Shown here one piece after another: positions 1 to 13,000 of a DNA stretch of 64,000 nucleotides; within the stretch, counting starts at the first letter, position 1, and every line of letters starts with the position of its first letter. The position numbers were made by a program, and so were the translations under genes. The stretch covers positions 124,501,329 through 124,565,328 of the forward strand of contig OX235271.1 in the NCBI GenBank assembly GCA_944472155.2, read 5' to 3'. Source of the DNA: Trichobilharzia szidati (Eukaryota; Platyhelminthes; Trematoda; Strigeidida; Schistosomatidae). Below the pieces are notes generated by a model, which did not search any database, was not told the origin of the DNA, and worked only from the letters and a program-made list of their open reading frames with translations.

Positions 1-492
1 ACATTTATGTCACCATGACATTCTGACTTATTTATTAAAGAGTAACATAACAAAATTAATAATTCTGTCTTGAAAACAATTTCCAACTCAAATGTAATTG
101 AACAAGACTTCTGAATATGAGCGGTGACCTTTTTATTTATAAATACCTTAGATATATTTGATTCGCCTTATTTCCCTGAGGAAGTTCAAACCAGTTTGCG
201 CAGCTGTGTGTTTAATTATCGCCGGGATTTCTACAAATTAAAGCTTTAAATGTCTTTTTTAATTTGGCACCCATTTTTTGGGTCTCTTAGATAGAATAGT
301 GATAAAAGTTCATGTAAATCAAACAAAAGGCATTCAAGAAACATGTTTAGATGACTTGTATAACCTCATGTGAAAAAATAGTTGTCGTAGTTACTCTGTA
401 TGGCTTTAATCATTGTTCGTGCCTCAAGATGATTTTTTGCAACAATTACAAGGTGGAGTGTGCTGATGAGCACTGAAATTGCTGAATTCACT

Positions 493-751
493 AGGAATAT
501 AAAGTTTTGTTGTTTTTATTTTTCCTTCACGTTCCCCAGTGGAACATAGGGCTTCAAACTAGTGGCTTGAAGTTTCTGTTTATTTTACAGGATGGGGTTG
601 CTAGCCTCATCTCCAACCTTTCCTCTTCACCAGCATTATTTCTGGCTTAGCGAGGTAAAGGAGTGCGTCGGCCAGGTATCGAACCCAGTACCATGTGCAT
701 GGTCGGCGGGCGTCCTAACCGCTGTGCCACCGACGCACAGGAATATAAAGT
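493..751. repeat. 13-bp target-site duplication around SINE A
   Basis: AGGAATATAAAGT is present at 493-505 and again at 739-751, directly abutting the two ends of the SINE. Both copies are identical, suggesting a fairly recent insertion compared with the worn RTE fragments nearby. Confidence 0.9.
506..738 (-). mobile_element. tRNA-derived SINE, family A (RTE-tailed), with target-site duplication
   Basis: Read on the minus strand, the element begins with a 76-nt tRNA-like unit (738-663) whose first and last nine bases, GTGCGTCGG and CCGACGCAC, are fully complementary. It has a consensus A box (TGGCACAGCGG) and B box (GGTTCGATACC), so it has an RNA polymerase III promoter. The body follows, and then a tail containing GAAGCCCTATGTTCC, identical to the 3' end of the RTE fragment at 4482-4496. 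A perfect 13-bp duplication, AGGAATATAAAGT, flanks it at 493-505 and 739-751, proving retroposition. Confidence 0.9.
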
Positions 752-2463
752 ATATGTGGTTTATTACTTAAAACATAATTGAAACGACATGCATACTTCT
801 GATCAGTCTGAGTGCAAGTAGACCATTCACAGCGAACATTAATGTTTACTCGACAGGTAACTGTTATCTGAACCCTACCTGTTTCATCTGTTTAGGACAC
901 TTCTCATAAGCTCCGTATACTAAATGATCAATTTTTGGTAGTTTATCCAATCCCAATCGCTCGAATTATGAGCAAAAATGTCGACGATTTGGTAATACCT
1001 TTAGAGCAATTAACCAACCAGAATTACCTAAGTAGCAATTTTGAGTTCCAAAGTGATTTTATTTCACCTCATTTAATATTAACAATAACAAATAATGATA
1101 ATCTTGATAAAAATTAATATTTTATAAAATCATGACTTGAATTACGCCACAAACGGTTCGGATCCTAAGCAAGTAGGGAACATACGCTATTCACAGATTG
1201 AAGTACGGCATAGTAGTAAGTACAAGTGAACACGAAATCTAACCATACAAATTTTTAACGATTACCATTTTCAAGTATCTGAATAATGAGTAGGTATCAC
1301 GAAACCTGATAAGTTAATCCGTCTTGCTTCTAAAGATAACATTCCTATGGTTTAATTTGTGTACAAGTCTACTTAATGAGTGATGAGAATAATGAATTTC
1401 GGGGATTTTCACAAAGTTCGATCAGAAAAACCTTATATCCATTAATTCTGACAGTACATTTCAATAATATTTGAGATTCATTTGAAACGTATGTCGTTTA
1501 TTCAGAGTTATTAAGGCCTGTTTTATCATGTGAATTTTCCGTTATTAAAAAATGTTTATACTTCTCAAAAACGTTTATTTTTTAACTGTCATTTTCATCG
1601 CTAACCCCAAACGTTTTAGTTGGCATAAGTCAGTAAACTTTTTCGCATAATGGTTTACTTAGATCTATTTAGACCTCGCTTTAAAAAAGTAATCAGGTAA
1701 CAGGTCAAAGTTCATCTTATGGAAAGAATCTTATAATCTGACTGGATTTTAGCCTGACTAGTGAATGCAGCTGAAGTATGCCTTACCAGCATAATGCCTT
1801 AAAAGAATATACTTCCTTATCCCCTTATACTAAATGTTATGTAAAAATATTAGGATGAATTTATTTTATTCTATTCTACGGATCCAATCATTAAAGAGTT
1901 CCCTCATTTTTTTAACCCATTTTAGGGATTTGAATAGGTTTAGCCGTAGTTGTCAAAGAAAATGAATACAAATGCAACTACATTGATTTTAAAGTGGAAC
2001 ATAAAGGTGATGAGACCCTTCAAAAAGTAAAATAATTTACAACTACAATAGTTGCATAGCTACCACTTGCAAAATTATTTGGACTGCCTTATCGTAAAAC
2101 TTCTGCATATTATATTTAAGCTTATATAATCCTTTCTTTACACAATCTCTTGAGATTTAACGCTAACAGTTGAAAGAAGCCAACTAAAGTAACCCATTCA
2201 CTTTCAATAAAACCATAATTAGACATAAACAATGAATTTTATGAATCATCTTGCTAGTATTTTCGTTCCTTCCTTATATCAATTCCATAACTTGTCGTTG
2301 TGCATCAAACACATTGTATGTTAAGTTATTCCCTGTAACATTAACTGCATGAAATATATGATATCCTGTTGAGTACCCAGTTGAGTTGAATATCTTTCCC
2401 TGCTAATTTAAAATTGAGATTATCTTCACTTCCGTGCGTGTACATGTATTAATATATTATTTA
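752..2463. other. AT-rich non-coding stretch, nothing recognised
   Basis: No splice-bounded exon, transposon domain or RNA gene seen. A 60-codon open frame at 935-1117 has no cadherin pattern and no splice context, and is treated as chance. Confidence 0.5.
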
Positions 2464-3068
2464 TTGCTCCCTAGGCTTACGAGGGGATTATAGAGCTTTA
2501 GCAATACATCTCCACCTCGTTCTACTTTCTCCTGTCTTCTTCACCTAAGCACATGACTGCCCATAATCTCTCATCTCCTCCTTCCACGATCTGCCCCATG
2601 TCAACCTAGGACGACTCAATCGTCACTTCCCATTCCTACTCCACCCAATAACCTGTCGTGTGTCGCAATCAACAGTCCCTTCAGAGTGTGCTTGATTCAT
2701 CTCCACTTTCTCCTCAGTATTTGTTGAGCAATAGGTTGTTCGCTAGTTCGTTCCCATAGCTTATCATTGCTAATTCTTTCTCGCCGGCCATTTCATCTTC
2801 AGTATGCAGCCAGTGAAGACAGCTGTTGATGAATGTCTGCAGCAGTCTGTTGGAAATGCTTTTCATGAAGCAGGTGTCAAATTACTGACTGACTAAACAT
2901 TTGTGCTGGAAATCTGAATCTTGTTGTATATTGTGGCTGAGTGTAGAAGATTTCCAAACTTGTTTCATGTTGATGAAAGTGTACCTCACCTTTCCGATTC
3001 TAGTTGGCTTTGACATCTTCAACGGTTCCGGCTTCTTGTGGCTAAAACGATGCTGCCTAGATAAATGT
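2464..3068 (-). mobile_element. RTE-clade LINE 3' fragment (reverse orientation)
   Basis: This is close to the reverse complement of 7380-7990. It covers the end of the reverse transcriptase reading frame (an INSCLHW-type stretch), the downstream WIGHTLRK/WNPQ-like region and the 3' tail near CCTAGGCTTACGAGGGGA. The frame is broken by stops. It is one of the non-autonomous, 5'-truncated remnants typical of schistosome RTE elements (SR2-like by protein resemblance). Its start at 3068 marks a truncation point. Confidence 0.8.
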
Positions 3069-4464
3069 TTACGTACTCGTATTTATTAATAGGCTGATCT
3101 AGGTCTCGTTTGTATCCCATCTGAAGGCTTCGGAATATAAAATTTTAAATTATATTTTTGGAACCGGAGAAATTTATCATATGACGGAAACAGAATTTCA
3201 CTAGAAAAAGATGACGAAGCATTGTATTTAGCGGAAACGTAAAGAATTTTCTGAAAATTTGTAATATAAAGAATGCGTCTTGAACAATTTCACTTTGCAA
3301 ATGTCTTATTCAAACTACTAATTTTAGTAAATAAAAATTTTTTCTTCTATACACTTAGTGAGGCTTGAATGACTAATATGTTGATTGTTTGAAGATGAGA
3401 AATACATGTTAGGAACTTCCTTAATTTCAATGTGACACTGAAGTTGAAGCGGTCCTTTCAAAAAGAACTAAACCCAGTGGTCAATAAAACTGCATAAAGT
3501 TATAGTAATTTTCATATAAATGTTGATATGGTCCGTGAAATTGGAAAACGAAAGAAATAGTTCTGGATATTGTTCGCCTATCCACAGCAATCCGTTAAAG
3601 TTGACTTCAGCAGGCTGACAACTTAATTGTTGAAGACAAAATAAGTTATAAATGACGAAAAACATAAACGAATTCCTGCAGTTAATATCCCCAGCTTTTG
3701 TCTCAGTGAAATCTACTCAAATCAATCCATTCTTCAAAAATAACTTTAAAAAAGCTTGATGATACTCATGAATTCAAAACTAATTAACTACCTACTACTT
3801 CAAGACAATCTCAGAGAGTCTTGCAATCACCTGACAACGCACTCATTTTCTAAATGGATATAATAAAGAATGGCGGGAGAAGAAATATATCAGCACCTAG
3901 TATGATGTAATGTTGTCCATAACCATGACAGCTAGGTAATACCACGGTGACTGCAGTGAAATGATTACCTAGTTAGCAGTCAGGTCTCGCTGCTCAGTTA
4001 GTAGAGAGTTGGTAGTTAAAATCTTTCCACAAAGTAAAATTTTTTCTCACCTTCAGTCATCACCCATTACATAAATCAAAGCCTTGCCATTGCAAATCTC
4101 AAACAATTTCTCAGAAAATGCTTTATTTTATCCCTTCAGAAATATTAAACTTTTAGAAGCACAAAGTCATCAGCCGCTAATATATTTGTAACTGTGTGTC
4201 TTATGGGTGGTAATATGACAGATAGATTTAAATTATCTGTACTTGCTCCTCTGATTATCGGTTTGTCTAGGATGCATAGCATGATGTACATGTGTTTATT
4301 AATGGGACTTCAACGTTTCATGGATTCTAAATTTCGAAATTCAAATAAAATTAATAACTCTACATGGTACACTGTTCATTAAATGAAGAGCAACAACAAA
4401 CCTTTCAACGAAAGCACTCTAAAGTCATATCAGACAAGATCCGAAGAGTACTAAGTATTGTTAT
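3069..4464. other. AT-rich non-coding stretch, nothing recognised
   Basis: No coding exon, transposon domain or RNA gene seen on either strand. Confidence 0.5.
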
Positions 4465-4790
4465 TTCCTTTAGTTCCTAGAGGAACATAGGGCTTCAGCC
4501 ACAGCCATTGCATTCAGTTTTCTGCCAACGTTTTCACGTGGCTCCCCGTCTGCTCACATGCTTTCATCGCCTTTTCACATGACCTCCTCAAATTCACAAT
4601 CGGACGACCAACTCGCCACTTCCTTTTTGGGTTCCACTGGAGCGATGGCCTGTCTTGTGATGTCACTAGATGGTTTTTTTCCGGGTATCGCCAATTTACC
4701 TCCATTTCTTCCTGCATATTTACTGCACAATCGGTTCCTTTCAGAGATCCCTGTTGCTGATCTGAAGAGTACTCAGTATATACAGCCTCA
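4465..4790 (-). mobile_element. RTE-clade LINE 3' fragment (reverse orientation)
   Basis: Minus-strand translation around 4717-4514 gives RPSLQWNPKRKWRVGRP followed by LRRSCEKAMK. This matches the conserved RTE C-terminal pattern TRQALTWNP-G-R-RGRPK-T-RRE. The 3' end, with GAAGCCCTATGTTCC read from 4496, is shared with SINE A. It is truncated at the 5' side near 4790. Confidence 0.8.
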
Positions 4791-6900
4791 AAAATTTTTT
4801 AGAACACTAAATGCAAATCAAAGTCCTCCAGTTTATTGAAAAGACGAAATTCTCAAACATTTGATGATCTAATTGCTTGTAGAATGTGTTGCAATATACA
4901 TCAGGTGAAAGTTTCGAGAAGTCAAGGTCTGTAAAAAATTAAAAATCGTGAAGAACATCTCCGGGCAGAAGTACTGCATACAAAATGGAATTCATATCTC
5001 CTGAATAGGAATGACAGTTTCAAACAGAATTTAACGTGACTTTAAAACTTTCCCAAAAATTAGCGTAATCAGCACAACAGCAACAATAATAAGAAGAAGA
5101 TGGAGCTTTGAGTGCGATTTACTGCTTATAACTATAGCAGTGTATTCACACCACTCCCTAACTTTATATATATGCAATAGAAATGATGCACGACTTATCC
5201 AGGATGGATGGAAAATTTCATAAGGAAATAGGCATCAAAATTAAACGAAAAATGGTAGGAATTCATATGGACACATTGATATGACAATGAGCAACAAATT
5301 ATTCTCCAAATGTCATGATTAATTACCACTATATTACTGTGTTATATCAATTAACCTTATATAACATGGATTTATATTCCACCACATTGCACAGAGTTCA
5401 CTCTTGCACTAAGGAGAAGTTTTCATAACAAAAACTTATGCTGACTTATAATTTTGCCACTTACCATATTTCATTAATAATAACAGGTCTGTTGTCTTTA
5501 TCACTTCAGTCATTTATTAACGCAGAATTACAACGTCCAGTTGTGCTTTAATTGACTTGTCTACATAGACTCAGATTTCGTAAGTTCTAGTTTACTGATA
5601 TATAGGGAAAGTCATTGGAATTAGTCGAAGAAAGGTCTGCAATCAAAAACCGTTTTACTTTTTATCATATTAGATTTGGATTTGATCGGTTCACTGAGTT
5701 AAACCTATCTGCTTTTACCATGCTGCCCAACTTATTTTGTTATAATTTGTTTGATTATGATAATAGTCAAATTTCACATAAGCTGTTCGGAAATGGCTGA
5801 AATAAATGTGGGTTGTAATTAAAGGTTTTACCTAGCGCTCACTGATTTAAACGGTAAAGCAATGTGTATCACATTCTAGATACAATTAGTAGCCGTCATA
5901 TTGGTTATTTACAGTACCACAGTATCTCCCAAACATAATTAATCACGTTCTACTTTTATCTCAGTATGCTTCTATAAGCTCTTAAATACTTGAACCACTA
6001 GCATCAAATGCTATCATTTTTACACAAGGGGTTTTTCGAATCATTATCACTATTGTTTATCATCCCTGAAAATTTTCTCTTTGTCGCAACCAACTTCAGA
6101 TTTAGAGACGTGTATCGTATACTGCGATGCCTAGATTTTATTAGTTGGATTGTAAATCTAACAAGATTACTGATATGACATGGAATCACATTATATTGAG
6201 CTTGTGTTTACCACAGGTGACAGGTATGATTTAGTCACTGGCGTTTTACTAGTTTCACTGAGTCTTTAGTATGTTTTTACTGTGTCAATGAATAATACAC
6301 TTTTTAAAACTTGTTTCTTCTCCTTTACATACTCTTGCTACATCACCTGCAGATTTCAGTAAATTAGACTGCTAAGCTTATAATTCCTAGTAATATAGTG
6401 TTTGTGATACTCTAATTTTAGCCACAGGGTTCAGTCAAACTTCAAAGGAAGCTTTCGTTTCACCAATAATTACGACTCATATTATCTTAATCATTTAGTC
6501 TAAACAGCATGCCTGTGACTAGTTATTATATTTATTAAATACTCTAGAACAGATGAAATATCACACTACTTGGGAAACACATGACTGTAAACTGACGTTA
6601 GACTAAAAGCGTTTCCGTTACCATCAGTAAAACTGAATTGTAATAACGCGAAATAAATGGACAGTAATCACAAGCATTGAGTTCTTTATTTTTATTCAAC
6701 AAGTGCCTAAATGAAGGTGAGAATCTTTTTAAAACGTTTCCTCTCTAACATTATGAATTATGTCCACCAGACATTCTTATATCCTTTCTAATACATTTCA
6801 AAAAGATAAGCAATATGTTTTTAGGGACATTATCTCAGAGGGGTTTCTGAAAAAATTCATAAATACTAATTCATATGAATATTTTTCTTCCACTTAGTTT
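4791..6900. other. AT-rich non-coding stretch, nothing recognised
   Basis: No exon, RNA gene or transposon domain could be supported. Short open frames have no family pattern. Confidence 0.5.
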
Positions 6901-6937
6901 ACTTACTCTAAATCTTTTTTGTCAACTGTAATCTTGA

Positions 6938-7990
6938 AGATGATAACTTCAACAGCCCCATAAAAATACCATGTGATAAGTGATCTGTGACGAGGAATTC
7001 AATCAGGCATTTGGATTGAGTATGGAGGATAGACAAGGCTGCCTGACTACTGTATCCGATGGTACTCCTTAACGTAGTGGAGGGGATCATGAGTCAGACT
7101 CTGGGGTGCCTGGAGACAGATATAAGTTGGACTGACATATAAGAGATCTCTAGAAGATCTGGATTTCGCAGATGACCTATATCTAATTTCACACAAACTC
7201 GAAGACTTGCAGGCAAAATCCAACAAACTGGCTGAAGAAGCAGTCAGAGAATACAGGACTGCAGGTTCACATAAAGAAGATGAAGGTGATGAAGATAACC
7301 AACCAAAAGAAACAATTACCAGTATCAAACACCATGAACGGGAAAGATTTGACAGAGGTTACTTTCCTTACTTATCTAGGCATCATCGTTTTAGCCACTA
7401 GGAGCCGGAACCGTTGAAGATGTCAAAGCCAACTAGGATCGGAAAGGTGAGATACAAATTCATCAACCTGAAACAAGTTTGGAAATCTTCTACACTCAGC
7501 CAGAATAAACAACACGATTCAGATTTCCAGCACAAATGTTAAGTCAGTCAGTTTTCCTATTTGAGTCAGAAACTTGGAACGCTAGCCACGAAAGCATTTC
7601 CAACAGACTGCTGCTGACTTTTATCAACAGCTGTCTTCACTGGTTGCATATTGAAGATGAAATGGCCGGCGAGAAAGAATTAGCAATGAGAAAGTATGGG
7701 AACAAACTAGTCAACAACCTATTGCTCAATAAATATTGAGGAGAAAGTGGATATGGATTGAGCACACTTTGAGGGGACTTTTGATTGCGACACACGACAG
7801 GTTATTGGGTGGAGTAGGAATGGGAAGTGACGATTGAGTCGTCCTAGGTTGACATGGGGCAGATCGTGGAAGGAGGAGATGAGAGATTATGGGCAGTCAT
7901 GTGCTTAGGTGAAGAAGACAGGAGAAAGTAGAACGTAGTGGAGATGTATTGTTGAAGCTCTATATTCCCCTCGTAAGCCAAGGGAATATT
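6938..7990 (+). mobile_element. RTE-clade LINE fragment with reverse-transcriptase catalytic motif
   Basis: Plus-strand frames show the RT motif around DRQGCL (about 7030) and then LEDLDFADDLYLISHKLEDL (7150-7209). This includes the catalytic FADD box at 7165-7176, equivalent to YxDD. Downstream come LQAKSNKLAEEA and, in another frame, FINSCLHWLHIEDEM (7620-7664), the C-terminal region, and the 3' tail to about 7990. Frameshifts and stops throughout make it a pseudogene. Its 3' 600 bases are the inverted partner of 2464-3068. Confidence 0.85.
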
Positions 7991-9812
7991 AACAATAGTA
8001 ATGAATGAATAATCTTCGTTAGTTTTGTTTAAATAGAATAAAAGAATTACACTTCAGCGCGAGATTAGAAAAGACGTGAAACATGTTGGTAACTTAAAGG
8101 TAAAATATGTTAAAAAATAAAATTCTGAAGAAGTAAAATGTTAAAGTTATTGCTTCATATTTTCTTACACCTACCTTCTTATTATTCATTTGGTTTGGCT
8201 AATCCGTTTCACGGCTACGTGAACACTTCTGTTATGTCTAGCCTTAGAGAATATTTATCACCTGGCTATGTAATAATATCTGTTTCTTTGTTTTCTTTAT
8301 ATATTTTGTATAATTTGTTTCCGATTTATTTGTTATACTGTTCTAAAATAAACTAGTTATTCAGTTAAAAACAGATTTGTGTTTTATGTTTTCATTGCAT
8401 TTACTAATGCTTCAGACTCATGCACATATGTTTTTTTTTTGGTATTTTTACTACATTTAACAAACACTGACTTTGCTGATTATCACCCATATTTCTTTCT
8501 AAATATTCAGTCCCGGCAAACTACACATTCGCGATGAAGGAAGACACGTTAGCCTGAGTGAAGTTAGTACAAGTATTATATTTAAAAATTACCAAACGGA
8601 TACGTCACATGTACATTTGTACAGTATAAAAACAGTTTCAAAAAAGTTCTTGTAATAAACAGACATGACTTCTTTTGTTGAAATAAAATAAGTGGATACA
8701 TTACCGTTAACAAACAATATTTGCTGTCTGGATTTAACATCTAGAAATGTCACTGGATTTTTACAACATATTTATAAATTTAAAGTGTAAAACACTGGGG
8801 ATTTGTAGTTTAGGCGAGTATTTTTATTGCTGTTGTGTCCTCCAAGTTGTCTGATTTAATCACAAAGCTTTCATTGTCGTGCTAAAAAAATATGAGAAGT
8901 CACATAAGAGAAAATTCTGGAGATTTTCTGCATATGGGAAATACAAGCCTCTCGATTAAACCACCCATCTCAGAAACCACAACTACATCAAAAAAGTTAG
9001 GCAGCTTTTAAGTGCTATTAAACTAATACATTTATCTAAAATAAGAATTTATTATTTCCATATAAATATTAACATTGTATCGAACCTATTTTTCTGTCTC
9101 TTACACTTGATGGCATTTAGAGTAAAGTTGACGTCTCGGAACATATATGTCGAAGTATTACTGGGTTACCTTGCATTAACACAGCAATTAAAAAGGGACT
9201 AGTGATCAGAACAATGTAGTATAGAATCTGGATTTCGGTAATTTACGGATATAGTAGATTTCAGCATAAAGGAAAATACGATTGGTGCTACATGCAGTGT
9301 TGTTTTATTCATCAGCACTTCATGGAGTCAGCTTAAGTTTGTTTACAATATGACACCCTATTATTTTGATACGTACAGATGTTCTGTTGGTTGTAACAGT
9401 GTCTTATAAAGTGATGTAACTCTTGACTTAAGTATAAGTTTACATATCTTAAAGTCCGTAACACAGACTTCACACTTTTAATTACTGAGAGCTTACACAG
9501 TTAAACAGTTGGTTAGTGAAAAAGTTTGCATGACAGTGCTGCTTATATAGTAAAATAATTCATTATAACTGCTTTTAACTTACACTGTAATTTCTAAAAG
9601 CTTTTTGATCCCTGGCTTTAGAAATCTGTTTTACCAACTATTTACACAAATGGTATCTCAGTATTTTTGAGTCACGCGGTTCAATAACCAATCTTATCTG
9701 AGTTTTTATAGATTGCTGAAACATTGGAAATATCTATTATGTACATGTATTTACAGAGTTATTTTTCACTTATCAGTGCACTTTCAATTTAACCTCAATA
9801 CTTCCCATCCAG
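7991..9812. other. Upstream flank or intron of the cadherin gene
   Basis: No earlier cadherin exon recognised: no DxNDN, LDRE or DxD/G motif in splice context on the + strand. It is most likely intron preceding exon A. Confidence 0.5.
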
Positions 9813-10022
9813 GTAATGGAAGAGAACCAACCTAATTCAACGGTCGGTAGGATAGTAGCAACTGACAAAGATGCTGATCAAAATGGCAAGGTGAATTACA
9901 GAATAGAATGGTCAAAATTGTATAAACATTATGAAAGTGTATTTACCCTAACTGAAGATGGGAAATTAATTGCAACGCAAAGTTTGGACAGGGAACGTGT
10001 TCCAAATGGATACCATTTTATG
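9813..10022 (+). CDS. Cadherin exon A: first visible EC repeat, N-terminal part
   Basis: Seventy codons. The acceptor is CCATCCAG ending at 9812 and the donor is GTGAGT at 10023; both borders are phase 0. It encodes the start of a cadherin repeat: the XEX calcium motif (EEN, residues 3-5), DKDADQNG (18-25) and LDRE (58-61). The exon begins exactly where an EC repeat begins, so the preceding repeat and its DxNDN linker must sit in an upstream exon that I could not find in the window. One sequon (NST, residue 8). Confidence 0.93.
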
Positions 10023-13000
10023 GTGAGTTAAACTGCTTTCTTCCATATTACCTATGATCTAAGGAATTAATCTTTATGAATTTATCAAAAGAAACTTATA
10101 TTTAACTTTCAAGTGTTGGTTTTGGTAGGGATTTTTTGTTTGTTTGATCGTTTGGAGGATTTCCTCATGAGCTGACATCAGTTATAGAACCATTGCAAAA
10201 CGTGAAGGTACTAGACAGCCAGCTGTTTCGTTAGCCTAGTTTGGGACTCTTCGCCAGTACGCACCCACACTGTGGGGTTCGAACCCATGACCTTCTAGTT
10301 ACAAGGCGAACTTGTAGACCATTAAGCCACTGGGACGAGGCACTATACATTAACTAACTTAGTTATAGAATGGACGAAAATCCACAGACCACTTTTCAGA
10401 CACTAATGATAACTACTCACACAGTTATTCAGAACACAGTTGTTTGAGTTATCTCATTGGTGATATATCAAGTACATTTTTAAAGTTATGTAGTATTTAC
10501 TACTTATAATTAGGTATGAGTAGTATGTCGAGTAAAGTGTACATGAAAAACATGGTGAATTTGTGTAATAAATTCAGCGAAGAAAAAAATATGAGAATAA
10601 AATAACAAAACTGAGAAGGATCCAACTGAAAACAATCAAGAAAGATGACATTATTATTCGCAAGTTGTGCGATCAATGGAAGGTTTTTATAATTTTAGTA
10701 ATTGCAATTTCTCACAAAACGCCTCACTTCTGGCTACACATGTGTAGTTTACTTTAGATACACTTTACTCTACTGTGCTAAACATGAAAAATAAACAGTC
10801 ACCTATTAGTAAAGATAAGCATTCTCACTTTAGAAATTCAACACAACTGAACTTTGTCAAGAGTGATCAAAATATTTTTGAAAGAAATTTCATAGAAGAA
10901 AATATCCCCTTTTGTTTGCAATGTCTCTTAGATCTCAATATGGACATTTCGAAAACTTCCAATAACTAACTTTAAAAAATTCAACTTTAATGTCCAAACT
11001 TTTTACCCGGGGAAAGTAGTTTTGTTGTTGTTCCAATGTACATATTTTGAGTAGTTTTGTGCTCTATTGTATTTCGGTTTATTGATGAGGAGAACTGACA
11101 GGTGTTTATTTTTCATGATTAAGATTCCCTTACCAACAAAGTGTATGAAATAACTTACTATTCTGTTGAACACTAACTATTGATGGACTCGTAGTTTTAT
11201 TAAAACTGACTTTTTGTATTAGAAGATAAATAACACGTTTTCTAGGAAACTTAAAGAATAATGATGAATATTTGAATTCTTGTTGTGCAGAGATTTTGAT
11301 CAATTTTATGATAGATTTCGTAGCAATTCAAAACCAGATAGAGAACAATTGAAAACTGAAAGGTACTGGACACGTGTTTTGCCCTAGATTAGGACGCATC
11401 AGCTGTATGCATTTAGTTGTAAGCACTTCATGTGCATGCGAATCCAGCTCAAAAATAGCTGAGTTTTTAAGCACACATACTGTTTTTATATACTAAATTC
11501 ACCTTAGTATTTGTACGAGTTTACTACATACTAACACTTAGGGTTATTTTGACAGCAAGAAGTTTTTATTTGGGAATTCTACTGTCTTTCCTTAGAATGG
11601 TATTTTAAAAAACCCTAATAAAATTCGTGCTGTATCTACGATATATAAGTTAAAACAGCATGTTTACATTATCATAAGTGAGTTGACATATTAAGAATTA
11701 AGAAAGATAACTGTAACTTAATTGAAGTAACCCTATTCGAAGACATAAAGAGGAGTTGATTTTATAATTAGCTGTCCCTGTAGCATATTTAATTATGTGG
11801 CCATAACAATTTTCGTAAAATAAATTGAAACCTACTTAACTACCAGTCTTATGATTCTTAGGCAAAATGTGTTTTGCTACGGTAAAAGATAGTAGTCTGT
11901 CACCTGAAGTTATTAAGATTAGAAAATCTAACTGTTTCTTAAACCACTAACCTACGTACTCCTCTGCCAAGAGTGACATAAGTAAGTCAATTATGACATA
12001 GGTGAGGGGGTATAAAATAGATGATGTGTTGTGATCATTTCTAGAATGCTGAAGTTTTGTTACAGTATGTGCTTGAATTTTTTGGGAACAGTATGGGGGC
12101 TGCATAAAATGTCTGATTTATTACGCACTTTCCGTGGACCAGAGTGCAACATTTCGCGTTGTCATCGAAAAGAGAATAAAGTGGGTAGCCATTTTCACTA
12201 ACCTTGGTAAAGGCTTCAACATGGACGACCATGATGTTATCTGGCGACTGATTCAACACTATGCATCGGACGTTTATAAATCTTATTCAAAAGTCACAAC
12301 ATGATGCTATATACGAAATAATTCACAACAGAAATCACAGCGGGGCATTTCAAGGGAGGAAAGCAATAAAATAAAACCAACTGCTTAACAAATATTTAGA
12401 AGGAAATGGGGATTGATTTGCATACACCAAGGATACCACTGATTGACAGCAAATGCCAGGTCATAAAATGGAACTTTAATAGTCAGCAACGGATTGAGCG
12501 TTGAAAGTTCACATATAGGAGAACACATGAAGGGGAAAGGAAAGCTTGTGGACAGTCACCGTACCAGATGAAAGTTATTACAGAGAACCGAATGAATTGG
12601 AGATCTGCTGTTAAAGTCCTTTAACTCGGAGCGCAAGGAATAAACAAAATAATAAAAATTATTATTTGTTTTAGTTTTTTTTAAAACCATCTCTTTCGTA
12701 GTTCTGTGTGAACTTCTTTCCGTAAGATAGAATAGATCGTACACTTTAAAGTTGAATGTCCTCAACACCTATTCACAAACATCTGATGAAATATGTTTTC
12801 CTCTAGTCCTTCGCCAAATAATTTATTACTGTCTACTGTAACAGCTGCATACTGGGTCATCTTAGATGCACTGTCTATCCGGCTTTTCTTGTGTTGCATT
12901 GGCTCTGAAAATTGAAATACCAATCCTTCTGTTTCTTTTCTGCTTAAAAGTAGGGCAAAAATGCTTTTGATTTGCACTTTTTCCCTTAAATGTCTGATTG

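Noticed and set aside
460..485. CTGATGAGCACTGAAA looks like a hammerhead core
   Set aside because: Only five bases lie between CTGATGA and GAAA, so no stem II can form, and no stem III or cleavage triplet follows.
663..738. A functional tRNA gene
   Set aside because: It has A and B boxes and a 9-base end pairing, but it is continuous with a SINE body and tail and flanked by a target-site duplication.
935..1117. Open frame ending in LTITNNDN, faintly like a cadherin DxNDN linker
   Set aside because: No calcium motifs before it, no splice sites in the right places, and a low-complexity AAT-rich end.
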